A stretch of 64,000 nt of DNA from Closterium sp. NIES-65 (Eukaryota > Streptophyta > Zygnematophyceae > Desmidiales > Closteriaceae): NCBI GenBank assembly GCA_948144175.1, contig CANXME010000241.1, forward strand, positions 57,111 to 121,110, given 5' to 3'. The notes below the pieces were generated by a model. That model was given only the letters and a program-made list of their open reading frames with translations, was not told where the DNA came from and searched no databases. Positions within the stretch are counted from its first letter, which is position 1; each line of letters begins with the position of its first letter. Both the position numbers and the translations under genes were made by a program. Positions 24,053 through 32,996 of this stretch are shown piece by piece.

Positions 24053-24555
24053 ACTCAAGCAAATCCAATAATGAATAGCCAATTGTTGCTCGATCTTTCA
24101 TTAAAAATAAACTTTCTTCGAGGTCTCCTACCTACTTTTTATGAGGCTTGCGTTTTTATGAGCTTTCGATGACCGCGAGCTTGGGATCGTTCTAGCGAAC
24201 CTAAAGGTTCCCTACCCTAATGAAATGACTTGTTTATCTTTTTTACTTGATCTTGCAAAAGAAAGGAAAACCCTGTCTTACTAAAGGAACCTAACAAGAA
24301 CACGAATCACTCAGTCGAACATTTTTCAATCCCATTTTATTTTCACTACAGATTCCATTTTGCCTAATTTCATTTGCTAAAGCAACCTTTAGGTTCCGCC
24401 AGGTTGCCATTGGCGGCAACGTTACCGCAACCTAAAGGTTGCTTTAGCAATGTTGAAAAAATATACATATTCCAATACAGACCTAATAAGGAAAAGATCC
24501 AACACCAAAAAAGAAAGTAAGCTTTCGATGTTTGCTCTACACTTGATTTCTTTTG
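24053..24555. repeat. trnQ-trnT spacer
   Basis: 503 nt with no gene. A palindrome of CCTAAAGGTTGC type with GGCGGCAACG at 24375-24455 matches the one at 20936-20990. Confidence 0.6.
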
Positions 24556-24628
24556 AGCTGACAATGGGACTCGAACCCGCAACCGGCTGATTACAAATCA
24601 GCTGCTCTACCTATTGAGCTATGCCAGC
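24556..24628 (-). tRNA. trnT: trnT(ugu)
   Basis: Minus strand GCTGGCA/TGTCAGC acceptor, anticodon stem GCTGA/TCAGC with loop TTTGTAA (anticodon TGT), T-loop GGTTCGAGTCC. A second threonine tRNA (ggu) lies in the inverted repeat. Confidence 0.95.
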
Positions 24629-25502
24629 CTTAGCAAAAGATAAGTTTGATGCTTTTCCCTTGGTTTCTGGGGGCCGCAAAACCTGCCCACCACCGTATTG
24701 CCTGAACCTGAAACGTCGCTTTGTGTCAAAAAGCTTTCTTTTGCGAAGCCTTTCATGTCCGTAGGTCCGAAGGTTCTAAATTGTCCGTGCCTTCCGGCAT
24801 AAAAATAAAATCAAGAAAAAAAAGTGTTAACCCGACGAGCTTTTGAAATAAAAACTTTTTTTTCTCCAAAAGAATGCTCTAACAAATCACATGGAACAAC
24901 AAGCAAGAATTCTAAATTATGAACAATTCCTTCATTGACAATTCTATGCTTAAGACGAACCTTTACTTTAAGAAGAATTAGATGCTCTAGTCTTAGCCAG
25001 ATTTTGTATTATTTTACGGAAGTTAGATTGAGTCATACGATTACGAGTTTATGCCATTGTAGAACCAATATCTCGACGCTACGCGCCTAAAGGTCCGCCA
25101 GGAGGTTCCGTCAGGAACCGAAAGTCCGAACGGGCGAGCTTGCAAAGCAAGCCTGGCCTCCGGGGGAAAAGAAAGCTTTGCTTGCTCACCGCTGCGCGCC
25201 TGGGGGAGAAAAAAAAAAGCTTTGCTTGCGAAGGAACGAACGTTACAACTTGTCTCCGAAGGAAACCTGAGCTTTAGGTTCGTAAGAAAAGCAGTTCGCT
25301 TGCAAAGCAAGCTGCACGCCAACCCGCAGCGCTTCGCGCCTTGCAAGAAAGCCTTCTTCGAACCTTCGTCCCGGTAGGACCTACCTTGCCAAGCAAGCTT
25401 CCGATCTTGCTCACTTTAGATATACCTGACATGACATGAGAACAGATGAATAAACATGCTAAAAGAAGCTAAAACTAAAACAAAGCTCAATTCACCTTAA
25501 AG
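24629..25502. other. trnT-trnG spacer with an AT-rich island
   Basis: 874 nt. 24800-25040 is AT-rich like the coding regions and holds a possible broken gene (see 24811-25036). 25060-25370 is repeat-dense. Confidence 0.6.
24811..25036 (-). pseudogene. unidentified short gene or gene remnant
   Basis: An ATG-started frame (MTQSNFRKIIQNLAKTRASN) stops after 22 codons. One base over, an open frame of 66 codons reads through KVKVRLKHRIVNEG, IVHNLEFLLVVPCD and KKVFISKARRVN to a TGA at 24811. Composition is that of a real gene and unlike the flanking repeats, and one base shift would join the two pieces into about 75 residues. I do not recognise the family. It may be a decayed ribosomal-protein gene, or chance. 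Confidence 0.35.
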
Positions 25503-25573
25503 TGCGGATAACGGGAATCGAACCCATATCCTCTGCTTGGAAGGCAGACAATTTACCTTTAATCTATATCCGC
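25503..25573 (-). tRNA. trnG: trnG(ucc)
   Basis: Minus strand GCGGATA/TATCCGC acceptor, anticodon stem CTGCC/AGCAG region with loop TTCC (anticodon TCC), T-loop GGTTCGATTCC, discriminator A. Confidence 0.95.
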
Positions 25574-25965
25574 CTTTAAACAAAGGCGCAACCACGAGCT
25601 TTTTGACAAAAAAAAAAAACAGACTACGGTCATAACAAAAGCTTACTCTTTATCATAAGTTTAGTTTATTGAGAACTTCGTTTTTCTTCAAAGCTTCGCG
25701 AACGTGTCACACCATAATAATGCAAGTGGTTCGGATCTTTCGAAAGCAAAGTGCTCCGTTTTCGAACGTTTGGGTAGAAATTCGCATGCGAATTTGTCAA
25801 GTTGTTTTCTGCTTTAATCTTTCGCTTGTTATAAAGCAAGCCATTTCTGCGATTTCTTCGAAACCTGACCTTTGTACAGTAAATCTAGTTTTTATAAAAT
25901 CTAGAAATTAGAACAAAAGAGCAGACACTTTTTATGGATAGTATGGATTTTTCTTTCTATATATA
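25574..25965. other. trnG-trnL spacer
   Basis: 392 nt, moderately AT-rich. A palindrome ATTCGCATGCGAAT at 25781-25794. No gene seen. Confidence 0.6.
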
Positions 25966-26048
25966 AGCGGCTAGAGGGACTTGAACCCACAAAGTAAAAA
26001 ACTGCCACATCCTAAGTGTGGTGCGTTTACCAATTTCGCCATAGCCGC
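25966..26048 (-). tRNA. trnL: trnL(uag)
   Basis: Minus strand GCGGCTA/TAGCCGC acceptor, anticodon stem CCACA/TGTGG with loop CTTAGGA (anticodon TAG), long variable arm around GCAGTTTTTTACTTTGT, T-loop GGTTCAAGTCC: a class II leucine tRNA. Confidence 0.95.
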
Positions 26049-26402
26049 AAGGGGACCCCTTGCCTAAAGGGAAACCTTTAGATTTGTAAGAAGACAAGCT
26101 TTGCTTGGCTTGTTCGTTCTGACGAACCTAGAGACCGAAAGCAACAAGCAAAGCTTGCTCGGAAGCGGATAAAAATAAAAAAAGATGCTTCGCATTTTTT
26201 GCACAAATGTTGCTTGCTCAATGCTCCGCATGCTTGGTTCTAACGCACCATAAGTTTTGCGCTTGCGTTATGATGTGCGAAGCATGTGAGCTTATTTTCT
26301 TATGTTATGACGCGAAACACACACAGCAAGCTTTGCTTGCGAAATGCTCCGCACGTAGAAAAGGTGCGAAGCACTTGGTTGGCAACCGGAACATTCTATT
26401 TG
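26049..26402. repeat. trnL-trnK spacer
   Basis: 354 nt with no gene; GCAAGCTTTGCTTGCGAA and GCTCCGCA repeats. Confidence 0.65.
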
Positions 26403-26475
26403 TGGGTGTAGCAGGAATCGAACCTGCGACCATTAGGTTAAAAGCCCAAAGCTCTGCCAACTGAGCTATACACCC
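26403..26475 (-). tRNA. trnK: trnK(uuu)
   Basis: Minus strand GGGTGTA/TACACCC acceptor, anticodon loop CTTTTAA (TTT), T-loop GGTTCGATTCC, discriminator A. Confidence 0.95.
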
Positions 26476-27716
26476 TGCAGCACTCCTTCCTAAAGGGACC
26501 TAGAACCAACCATCGCTTGCAAAGCTTGCGATGGGGTGCGTAGCGCACCGGTTTCCCTAAAGGTTCGATACAACAAGCAAGCGAAGCTTGCGTGCGAAGG
26601 AGCCTTCGAATTGTTTCCTAATATAAAAAACTGCTTCGCATCTTTCGCACCATAGGGCGCCTTCGCCCCCTTTAGGTTTAGTTTCGTTAGAAAAGTGACA
26701 CAAACAAGGCAGAAAATTAGGTTGCTTATAACAAGCGAAACATCCCCGCAGAGCAAGTTTATGCTCTGCAAGCGCGTAATAAATAAAACATGCCCCGCTA
26801 GAATCTACGAGGCTACGTCGCCTATGCTTGCAAAGCGAGGTCCACCGAAGGCGGGCAAACGTAGAATTAGGCGCTTGCGGTGGCAACCTGTTTTGCTTGT
26901 AGGTTGCTTGCGAAATAGCGTAGCTATTTCGCAAGGCGCGCAGCGGTGAGCTTGCGAAGCAAGCGTGGCCTCCGGGTGAGCAAAAAAGAGCAAAGCTTGC
27001 GAAGGAAGCACTTTGGGGAAGTCATCGCGTAGCGAGAAAGCAAGTTCTTCGAACCTTGTAGATTCCCTACAAGCAGTCAGAGCGAGCAAGCGAAAAACTA
27101 TTTTTAGGCGACGGAGACAAGGTTTGCTTGCCAAGCATGCCGCGAGCTTGCGCGCTTCGCGCCTTGTAGGTTTCCTAAAGGACCGTTGCGTCTCCGTCGC
27201 AAGCAAACCTTCAAAAATAGCCGAGGGGCGCGAACCGCAGAGGGAGACTTGCCCCCGCAAGCGCCTAAGTTTGACCGTGCCCCTTTCCTAGTTCAGGAGA
27301 CCTAAGTTTGTCGCTTGCTCGAGTCTTTCAACGCAACGCGTGAGTTTGCAGGGAAAACCTGAGGGGACTTAACCTTCGCTAGAAGGTTTCGAATAACGGG
27401 CACCCAGGAAGAGAACTTGCGTACTAAGCGAAATAGCCGAGCAAGCGACATACATGAAAACGTAGGCTCCGTCGCCGGTCCGCTATGACACAGCTTGCGT
27501 AGCAAGCGGAAGCGACACACAGACAAATAATGTTGCTTGCGGTGGTGTCCTAACGGAACGGACCTGAGATAAATAAAGAAGCTGCCACAAAAAAACGCAC
27601 GAAAAGCTTTGCGAACCTTTGGGTTCGCAAGCTTGGCTGCCCTAGGTTTCGTCAGAAGAAGTCATCCCGAATATCTTTATCTTTGTTCGCCCCCGAACGC
27701 TTCGCGCCTTAGTACT
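26476..27716. repeat. trnK-trnI spacer, repeat-rich
   Basis: 1241 nt with no gene. Includes the 59-nt block 26951-27009, identical to 17413-17471. Overlapping ORFs on both strands are repeat translations. Confidence 0.75.
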
Positions 27717-27790
27717 TAGGCTTAGTAGGGCTCGAACCTACAATATCACCGTTATGAGCGGTGCGTTTGAACCGATTAAACTATAAGCCC
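27717..27790 (-). tRNA. trnI: trnI(cau), isoleucine tRNA read as CAU
   Basis: Minus strand GGGCTTATAGTTTAATCGG, anticodon stem CACCG/CGGTG with loop CTCATAA (CAT), T-loop GGTTCGAGCCC. The body matches plant mitochondrial trnI(cau) rather than either Met tRNA, so C34 is expected to be changed to lysidine by a nuclear TilS enzyme (known for this tRNA type). Confidence 0.88.
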
Positions 27791-28355
27791 TTCGCAAGCT
27801 TTGCTTGCTCACACCGTAGGCCACGCTCTGTTTGCGAAGGCTTACGCTCGCACCGGAACGGGGGCTGCGCTGCTTCGCTTGCGCTCTTTACGAGGCGGAG
27901 GGCACGCTTGCTTTTTTGCTTTGCAAGCTTTGCTTCTTCTAACGAACCTTTCCTAGTTGGCAAGCCTGCACCGAAGGTGGGTTGGCGAAAGCGAAGCAAG
28001 CGCTTCCCGGAGGCCACGTAAGTTCTTACAGAACCTTTCTTGTTTGAGCATGCTGTGGCGATGACCTTGTAACAATTGATGTTGGCATTAGTTTAGTGTT
28101 AGTGGGTATTGAAACTTTTTAGAGCAAGACCAGAACTATGTTCTTTATCTTTCTTTACTGTATTGACTAAAAGAATTTTCAAGATTCCGAGCGAAGAAGT
28201 CCTTCGAAATGAGAGTTTACCATGTTACAAGGCACTAAAATTTTCATATTTCGACACAAGAAAAGAAAAAACGGGCGCGCTTCGCGCGCATACTTAAAAT
28301 CAAAACAAGAAAAAATGGGGGCGCCTTCGGCGCCCTAGCAAAAAAAAGATTCGAG
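27791..28355. repeat. trnI-atp9 spacer
   Basis: 565 nt with no gene. Repeats at 27791-28020; an AT-richer stretch 28040-28260 without a readable frame; then palindromes GGGCGCGCTTCGCGCGC and GGGCGCCTTCGGCGCCC at 28270-28335, just 3' of atp9, which could act as RNA 3'-end hairpins. Confidence 0.6.
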
Positions 28356-28577
28356 TTAGAATACAAATAAAATCAAGAAAGCCATCATTAAAGCAAAAAG
28401 AGCAATTGCTTCAGTTAAAGCAAAACCTAAAATAGCATATCCAAATAACTGTTTAGCCAAAGATGGATTTCGTGCAACTGAATTAATTAAAGAACTAAAA
28501 ACATTACCTATACCAATAGCAGCTCCTGCTAAAGCAATTGTTGCAGCACCTGCACCAATTAATTTCGCTCCTAACAT
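28356..28577 (-). CDS. atp9: atp9, ATP synthase F0 subunit c
   Basis: 73 residues from ATG 28577 ([18 protein letters not shown]). Two membrane helices with the glycine-rich [17 protein letters not shown], the loop [11 protein letters not shown], and the proton-carrying Glu in [13 protein letters not shown]. The ring subunit of ATP synthase. The longer open frame upstream (to 28715) is repeat sequence and is not part of the gene. Confidence 0.97.
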   Translation of the reverse strand: MLGAKLIGAGAATIALAGAAIGIGNVFSSLINSVARNPSLAKQLFGYAILGFALTEAIALFALMMAFLILFVF

Positions 28578-28946
28578 AATCGTATTTTTTCTATCAAACA
28601 AAGCAAAGATCATTTTTGCTTGTAGGTTTCCGCCCAAGGAACCTCCTTCGGAGCCTAAACAAATAGTTTTTCTCCGAAAATGTCGGTCCATAGGCAGGTC
28701 CGTTAAGACACGCAAGCAAAGTTTCTAGGAAAGTTTTTTTTCTTTTCACTTCTAACTTATGCTAACTAAGGAAAAAGAAAGTTACGTTGTATACCTATCT
28801 GTCTATTCTATTCAAAGGGTCCGCAGTAGAAGCGAAGCCTGTGTAAAAAAAGAGAAAGCCCACCTAAACAATCTAAAAAAGATGAACCTAAAAAAGATTA
28901 ACCCGCTTTCAAAAGTTCTAGAAAAACTTTTTATTCGCACGATACC
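28578..28946. other. atp9 5' region / rps11 3' region
   Basis: 369 nt. A short repeat cluster (GGAACCTCCTTCGGAGCC at 28640) and AT-rich flanks. No gene. Confidence 0.6.
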
Positions 28947-29312
28947 CTAAATGCGACGTTTTTTAGGTGGTCGACAACCATTATGAGGCTGGGGTGTTAT
29001 ATCACTTATTCTAGTAACTAACAATCCACCTAGAAGTAAACCACGCAAGGCCGACTCTTTTCCGTAACTTAACCCTTTTATCTTCACTTCTACTGACTTA
29101 ATACCTAATTGAATGGCAGCTCGCGCGACATGATCAGCTGTTGCTTGAGCGGCATAATTAGTTGAACGTCGCGATCCCGAACCGTTAATTGCCCCTGAGG
29201 AAGACCAAGTCTTAGTATTACCTTTTAAATCGGTTATAGTTATTATAGTGTTATTTAAAGTAGACTGAATATGTGCAATGGCATGTTTTTTTTGTGTATA
29301 TGGTTTTTTCAT
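28947..29312 (-). CDS. rps11: rps11, ribosomal protein S11
   Basis: 121 residues: HIQSTLNNTIITITDLKGNT, SSGAINGSGSRRSTNYAAQATAD and the C-terminal ITPQPHNGCRPPKKRRI, which is the near-invariant S11 ending. Last gene of the ribosomal cluster, as in the bacterial alpha operon order rps13-rps11. Confidence 0.96.
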   Translation of the reverse strand: MKKPYTQKKHAIAHIQSTLNNTIITITDLKGNTKTWSSSGAINGSGSRRSTNYAAQATADHVARAAIQLGIKSVEVKIKGLSYGKESALRGLLLGGLLVTRISDITPQPHNGCRPPKKRRI

Positions 29313-29951
29313 AGGTATTTTTTTTGCATATTTGTCTTTCTCGAAAAAAGAAAAATTTCTTCGAACCTAAACGTTTCGTGAGAGCGAGCAAACGACAAAC
29401 TTAGGCGCCTTCGGTGCGAGCGTAAGATTGCCACAGAAAGGACTAACAAGGGGGTTCTCGCTACGCGATGACTTTTCAAAAGTGCTTTGTCTGTAGGATA
29501 AATTAAATAAAGGAAGCTGGCCTCCGGGTGAGAAAAAGAAGCTTTGCTTGCCTTCCTTCGCAAGCAAAGCTTGCTCTGCTCATAGGGGTGGTTTCGCTTG
29601 CTTCGCAAGCAAAGCACCGAAGGCGAGGCATGTTCCGGCGTGAGACTTTGATGCAACCTCGCACGCTTTGCGCATCGCAGGCTTTGCTTTCTCGTGCGTT
29701 TCCAAGGAGACCTAAATGAATTTCTGCGCGTAGGCGTGCCGCTAACAAGAAAGCTCGCACCGAAGGCGCATGCTTCGCGTATCATTCGTAGGCGCAAGCT
29801 CGCGCGCTTCGCGCGTAAGAAAGCTTGCTATGCGCGCAAGAAAGCCCCAAAAAGCATGTTACTGTGCAAGCGAAAACGTGCTGCGCATCCCCGGAAAGCA
29901 AGATTTTATCAGTTTCTCTTGAATTGAGTAGAAAAGTCTCACGAAATATTC
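29313..29951. repeat. rps11-rps13 spacer
   Basis: 639 nt with no gene. A segment at about 29611-29675 (containing GGCATGTTCCGG and GATGCAACCTCGCACGCTTT) recurs inverted at about 35080-35130 and in its mirror near 63640. Confidence 0.7.
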
Positions 29952-30326
29952 TTAGCTATAACGCTTTAAAGGTTGACGTAGAGTTCTCACCCGACGGCTA
30001 GTCTTTGCATTAGTGTGAGTTCTTTGGCCTCGAAGAGGTAATCCAAGATTATGCCTGAAACCACGATAAGACCCTATATTGATTAATCCTTTAACATCCT
30101 TTTGAATAATTCTTATAAGTTCAGAATCAATTAAATAACTTTGATTTATTATTCTTATAATTTGATCAATCTGACTTTTTGTTAATTGATTTACTTTAGT
30201 TGTCTCACCCAGACCCAATTTATCGCATATTTGTAATGCTTTGTTTGGACCAATTCCAAAGATTTGAGTTAGAGCTATTCTGACTTTTAAAGTAGGGTTT
30301 AAACTTGTTCCTAAAATATATGACAT
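29952..30326 (-). CDS. rps13: rps13, ribosomal protein S13
   Basis: 124 residues: MSYILGTSLNP, ALTQIFGIGPNKALQIC, DVKGLINIGSYRGFRH, GLPLRGQRTHTNAKTSR. All S13 landmarks including the helix-two-turn-helix and the basic tail. Three nt after rpl6, so almost certainly co-transcribed. Confidence 0.97.
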   Translation of the reverse strand: MSYILGTSLNPTLKVRIALTQIFGIGPNKALQICDKLGLGETTKVNQLTKSQIDQIIRIINQSYLIDSELIRIIQKDVKGLINIGSYRGFRHNLGLPLRGQRTHTNAKTSRRVRTLRQPLKRYS

Positions 30327-30329
30327 GAT

Positions 30330-30638
30330 CTATTTTTTCTTACCTTGTTTTTGAATTATAATTTCATTTCGATAGCGTATCCCCTTGCCTTTGTAGATCT
30401 CCGGGGGTTTACAGCTTCTAATTATAGCAGCAAATTGTGTAACTGTTTTCGCATCCAAACCAGTACAACAAATAAGAGTTGGGCGGCCCGGACAAAAGAC
30501 GCGTACGGAAGGTGGTACTTTAAGCCGAATATCATGACTAAAACCTAGCTTTAAAGTCAACTTTGTCCCCTGTGCGTCTGTACTAGCTTTATAACCAACT
30601 CCGAGAATTTCTAAAAAACAAACAAATTTAGCTTCCAT
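30330..30638 (-). CDS. rpl6: rpl6, ribosomal protein L6
   Basis: 102 residues: MEAKFVCFLEILGVGYKAS, LKLGFSHDIRLKVPPSVRVFC, CTGLDAKTVTQFAAIIRSCKPPEIYKGKGIRY. Corresponds to the C-terminal domain of bacterial L6; the short form is the norm in plant mitochondria. Next gene rps13. Confidence 0.95.
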   Translation of the reverse strand: MEAKFVCFLEILGVGYKASTDAQGTKLTLKLGFSHDIRLKVPPSVRVFCPGRPTLICCTGLDAKTVTQFAAIIRSCKPPEIYKGKGIRYRNEIIIQKQGKKK

Positions 30639-31397
30639 TTTTCCTCACTGTATTTTTACTTAATCAAAATGCTTCGTATCTTTCGCAAGCTTTGCTTGCT
30701 TTTCTGCTGGAGGCGCGAAGCGCTGCAAAAATGTTTGGCAAGCAAAGCTTGCTCAATGCTTTCTAAAATGTTTCGCTTGCGATTAAATGAAACTGTGCAC
30801 GTGCTGATTTTTCTTCGAGCTTGGTGTCGCTTCCGCCATTTTTATGCGGGGCATAATAACATAATAAAACATGTCTTCTGTCTTACTAAAAAAGTCTTTT
30901 AAGGAACCATGGCGTGGGACCAATAGAGAAATGTCGCAAGCTGCATGTCTTTCGTGAGACTTTGTTGCTTGCTCACATGCTTGGCATGCTTTGCACCGTA
31001 CGCCAAGCGGACACAATATTCGGGGTTTGCTTCGCTTGTACGTCGCACGCTTTTTTGTTTCGGTTTTGCTTGGCAAGCTTTGCTTGCTCGTTCGTTTTCA
31101 CAGCTTGCGCTCGCACCGGAGGCGACGCTTACGCTCGTTAAGGTCTCCTAAATGAAATGCTTTGTCAGAGCGAGCAAGCAAAGCTTGCCACGTAAACGTA
31201 AGCGAAGCACGTAAGGATAAGCTTGCCCCCAGGATAAGCTTGCGAAGCAAGCTCTCGGTAAGCGAAAGCAAGAAAGAGCCTAAAGGTTTCGCAGAGAAGG
31301 ACCAGACCGATTGCAAAGCAAAAAAAGCAAGCGATGCGCCTTCGGTGCGAGCTTGCTTTTTTTGCAAGCGAAGGTTTCGTAGAAAATTAAGACTTCT
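30639..31397. repeat. rpl6-rps14 spacer where rps8 would be expected
   Basis: 759 nt of repeats (GGCGCGAAGCGCTGC, AAGCTTGCTTTGCAAGC). No S8 motif is readable on either strand, so rps8 is absent from its usual place. Confidence 0.7.
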
Positions 31398-31697
31398 TTA
31401 CCAGCTCGCTTTAGAAATACCTAGGAGCTTACCTTGAGAGGCCAACTCTCGAAAGACTATTCGAGATACACGAAATAACTTATTTACTGACCGAGGTCGT
31501 CCCGTAAATATACAACGATTTCGTATTCGTGTTTTTGAACTATTTCTTGGTAATTTGGATAAATTTAAAAAAGCTTCTGCCCGTAAATCCGAACTTAAGT
31601 TTCTATCTTGACATAAAGCCTTATACTGTAACCGTTTCAACTCATATTTAGCTAATTGTAATCGACGTTTATGATCTCGAATAACTTGATTAGACAT
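31398..31697 (-). CDS. rps14: rps14, ribosomal protein S14
   Basis: 99 residues: RDHKRRLQLAKYELKR, LPRNSSKTRIRNRCIFTGRPRSV, FRVSRIVFRELASQGKLLGISKASW. The C-terminal block is the S14 signature; no zinc-binding CxxC pairs, as in the mitochondrial form. Five nt after rpl5. Confidence 0.97.
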   Translation of the reverse strand: MSNQVIRDHKRRLQLAKYELKRLQYKALCQDRNLSSDLRAEAFLNLSKLPRNSSKTRIRNRCIFTGRPRSVNKLFRVSRIVFRELASQGKLLGISKASW

Positions 31698-31702
31698 TTT
31701 TT

Positions 31703-32281
31703 TTAAATCTCTTTTTGGTTTAAACCTGTCCAGAGAAGCTGTGTCTCATTTTCTGTTAAGGCTGAAGTAACAATAATTACCTGTAAATTTTGAAAACTTT
31801 CAAAAAATTCAAAGTGATTTTGTATTTCTGGAAACAAGCGTACTTGTGTTCCTAGTGTGATTTGAATAGTATTTGCTTCAATTTGAAGTGTATAATCATA
31901 AAAGGATATAATCGTGATCAATTTCTCTAAAAAATTGTACATAAGAGACGTTGAACGTAATGAAGTACGCACGGATCGCAAACCATCAGAAAATCCCCCC
32001 AGTGCGCCTTTTTTTTTTGCGCGAAGCGCTAAGAAATTTTTCTGGGATGAACGGTGGGTAGTATTTAATACTCCATGACGTGAGTCTTCTTTCATTTGCC
32101 CACAAATTATTTCCAAAGCCAAACTTACACTTTTTATAGAATAAGAAGTGGCTTTAGAGAGAATGTTTATTTTGCATAAGCGCGGAACCTGCATAATATT
32201 AGCATAATTTAATTTTAAGAGCAAATCTTGACGTAAAATGTTTTCATAATAGTAACGAAGTCGACTTGATGAAGTTAACAT
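31703..32281 (-). CDS. rpl5: rpl5, ribosomal protein L5
   Basis: 192 residues. N-terminal SRLRYYYENILRQDLLLKLNYANIMQVPRL and C-terminal QVRLFPEIQNHFEFFESFQNLQVIIVTSA are typical. A middle stretch around residues 80-100 includes LALRAKKKGALGG, encoded by a GCGCGAAGCGC-type repeat inserted in frame. Confidence 0.95.
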   Translation of the reverse strand: MLTSSSRLRYYYENILRQDLLLKLNYANIMQVPRLCKINILSKATSYSIKSVSLALEIICGQMKEDSRHGVLNTTHRSSQKNFLALRAKKKGALGGFSDGLRSVRTSLRSTSLMYNFLEKLITIISFYDYTLQIEANTIQITLGTQVRLFPEIQNHFEFFESFQNLQVIIVTSALTENETQLLWTGLNQKEI

Positions 32282-32568
32282 ATGCTTTTACTTGTTTTAT
32301 TTAGTTAGGTCTCCGAACCGGCGCACGGGCAGCTGCCGCTGCCGTTAGGGCGCATGTTACTGCGCTCCTTTAGGAGACTTGCTCGGCAAGCGAAGCGTGC
32401 CGCTTGCGGAGCAAGCCCCTTGTAGGAACCATGAAGTCGCCGTAACCTACAAACAACAAGCTTCTTCCTTACGAAACGGAACCTAACGGACCGGTGCGAA
32501 AGTTTACCACCAAGACATGTATGCACTAAGATATACGGATTGCTAAACCTTTTTGTGCAGTACTTTGC
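32282..32568. repeat. rpl5-rpl16 spacer
   Basis: 287 nt with no gene. A block near 32327-32372 (GCAGCTGCCGCTGCCGTTAG) recurs at about 39280-39325. Confidence 0.65.
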
Positions 32569-32979
32569 TTAAGCAGACCACTGCACAAATTTAGTAGATA
32601 AATTGAATTTTTGGGAAGCCAAAGCGGCAGCCTGTTGAGCATTTGATAAAGTAACACCATCCATTTCAAATAGAATTTGCCCTTCTGAAATGCGGGTAAT
32701 CCATCCTGTAGGATTCCCTTTACCTTTACCCATTCTAACTTCAGTAGGTTTACTTGTAATAGGGATATCCGCAAAGACTCTCACCCATATTTGACCACTT
32801 CTTCTAAATTTTCGACTTATAGCGCGTCGTGCAGCTTCTATCGTTTGATATGAGATGCGTCCAGCTTCACAGGATTTAATACCATATTTTCCGAAGGCTA
32901 AAGGTGCACCCTCTACGGCTCCACTCTTGCATCTACCCTTTTGATATTTGCGAAATTTTGTACGTTTTGGATAAAGCAT
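32569..32979 (-). CDS. rpl16: rpl16, ribosomal protein L16
   Basis: 136 residues: MLYPKRTKFRKYQKGRCKS, FGKYGIKSCEAGRIS, RKFRRSGQIWVRVFADIPITSKPTEVRMGKGKGNP. Full-length L16. It starts 17 nt after rps3 ends and, unlike many plant mitochondria, does not overlap it. Confidence 0.97.
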   Translation of the reverse strand: MLYPKRTKFRKYQKGRCKSGAVEGAPLAFGKYGIKSCEAGRISYQTIEAARRAISRKFRRSGQIWVRVFADIPITSKPTEVRMGKGKGNPTGWITRISEGQILFEMDGVTLSNAQQAAALASQKFNLSTKFVQWSA

Positions 32980-32996
32980 TTTGAGTGTTTTCTATT

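Noticed and set aside
26207-26464. 85-aa plus-strand ORF
   Set aside because: Runs antisense through trnK and through repeats.
28578-28715. 46-residue N-terminal extension of atp9
   Set aside because: Atp9 is about 74 residues in all relatives; the extension is repeat and spacer sequence.
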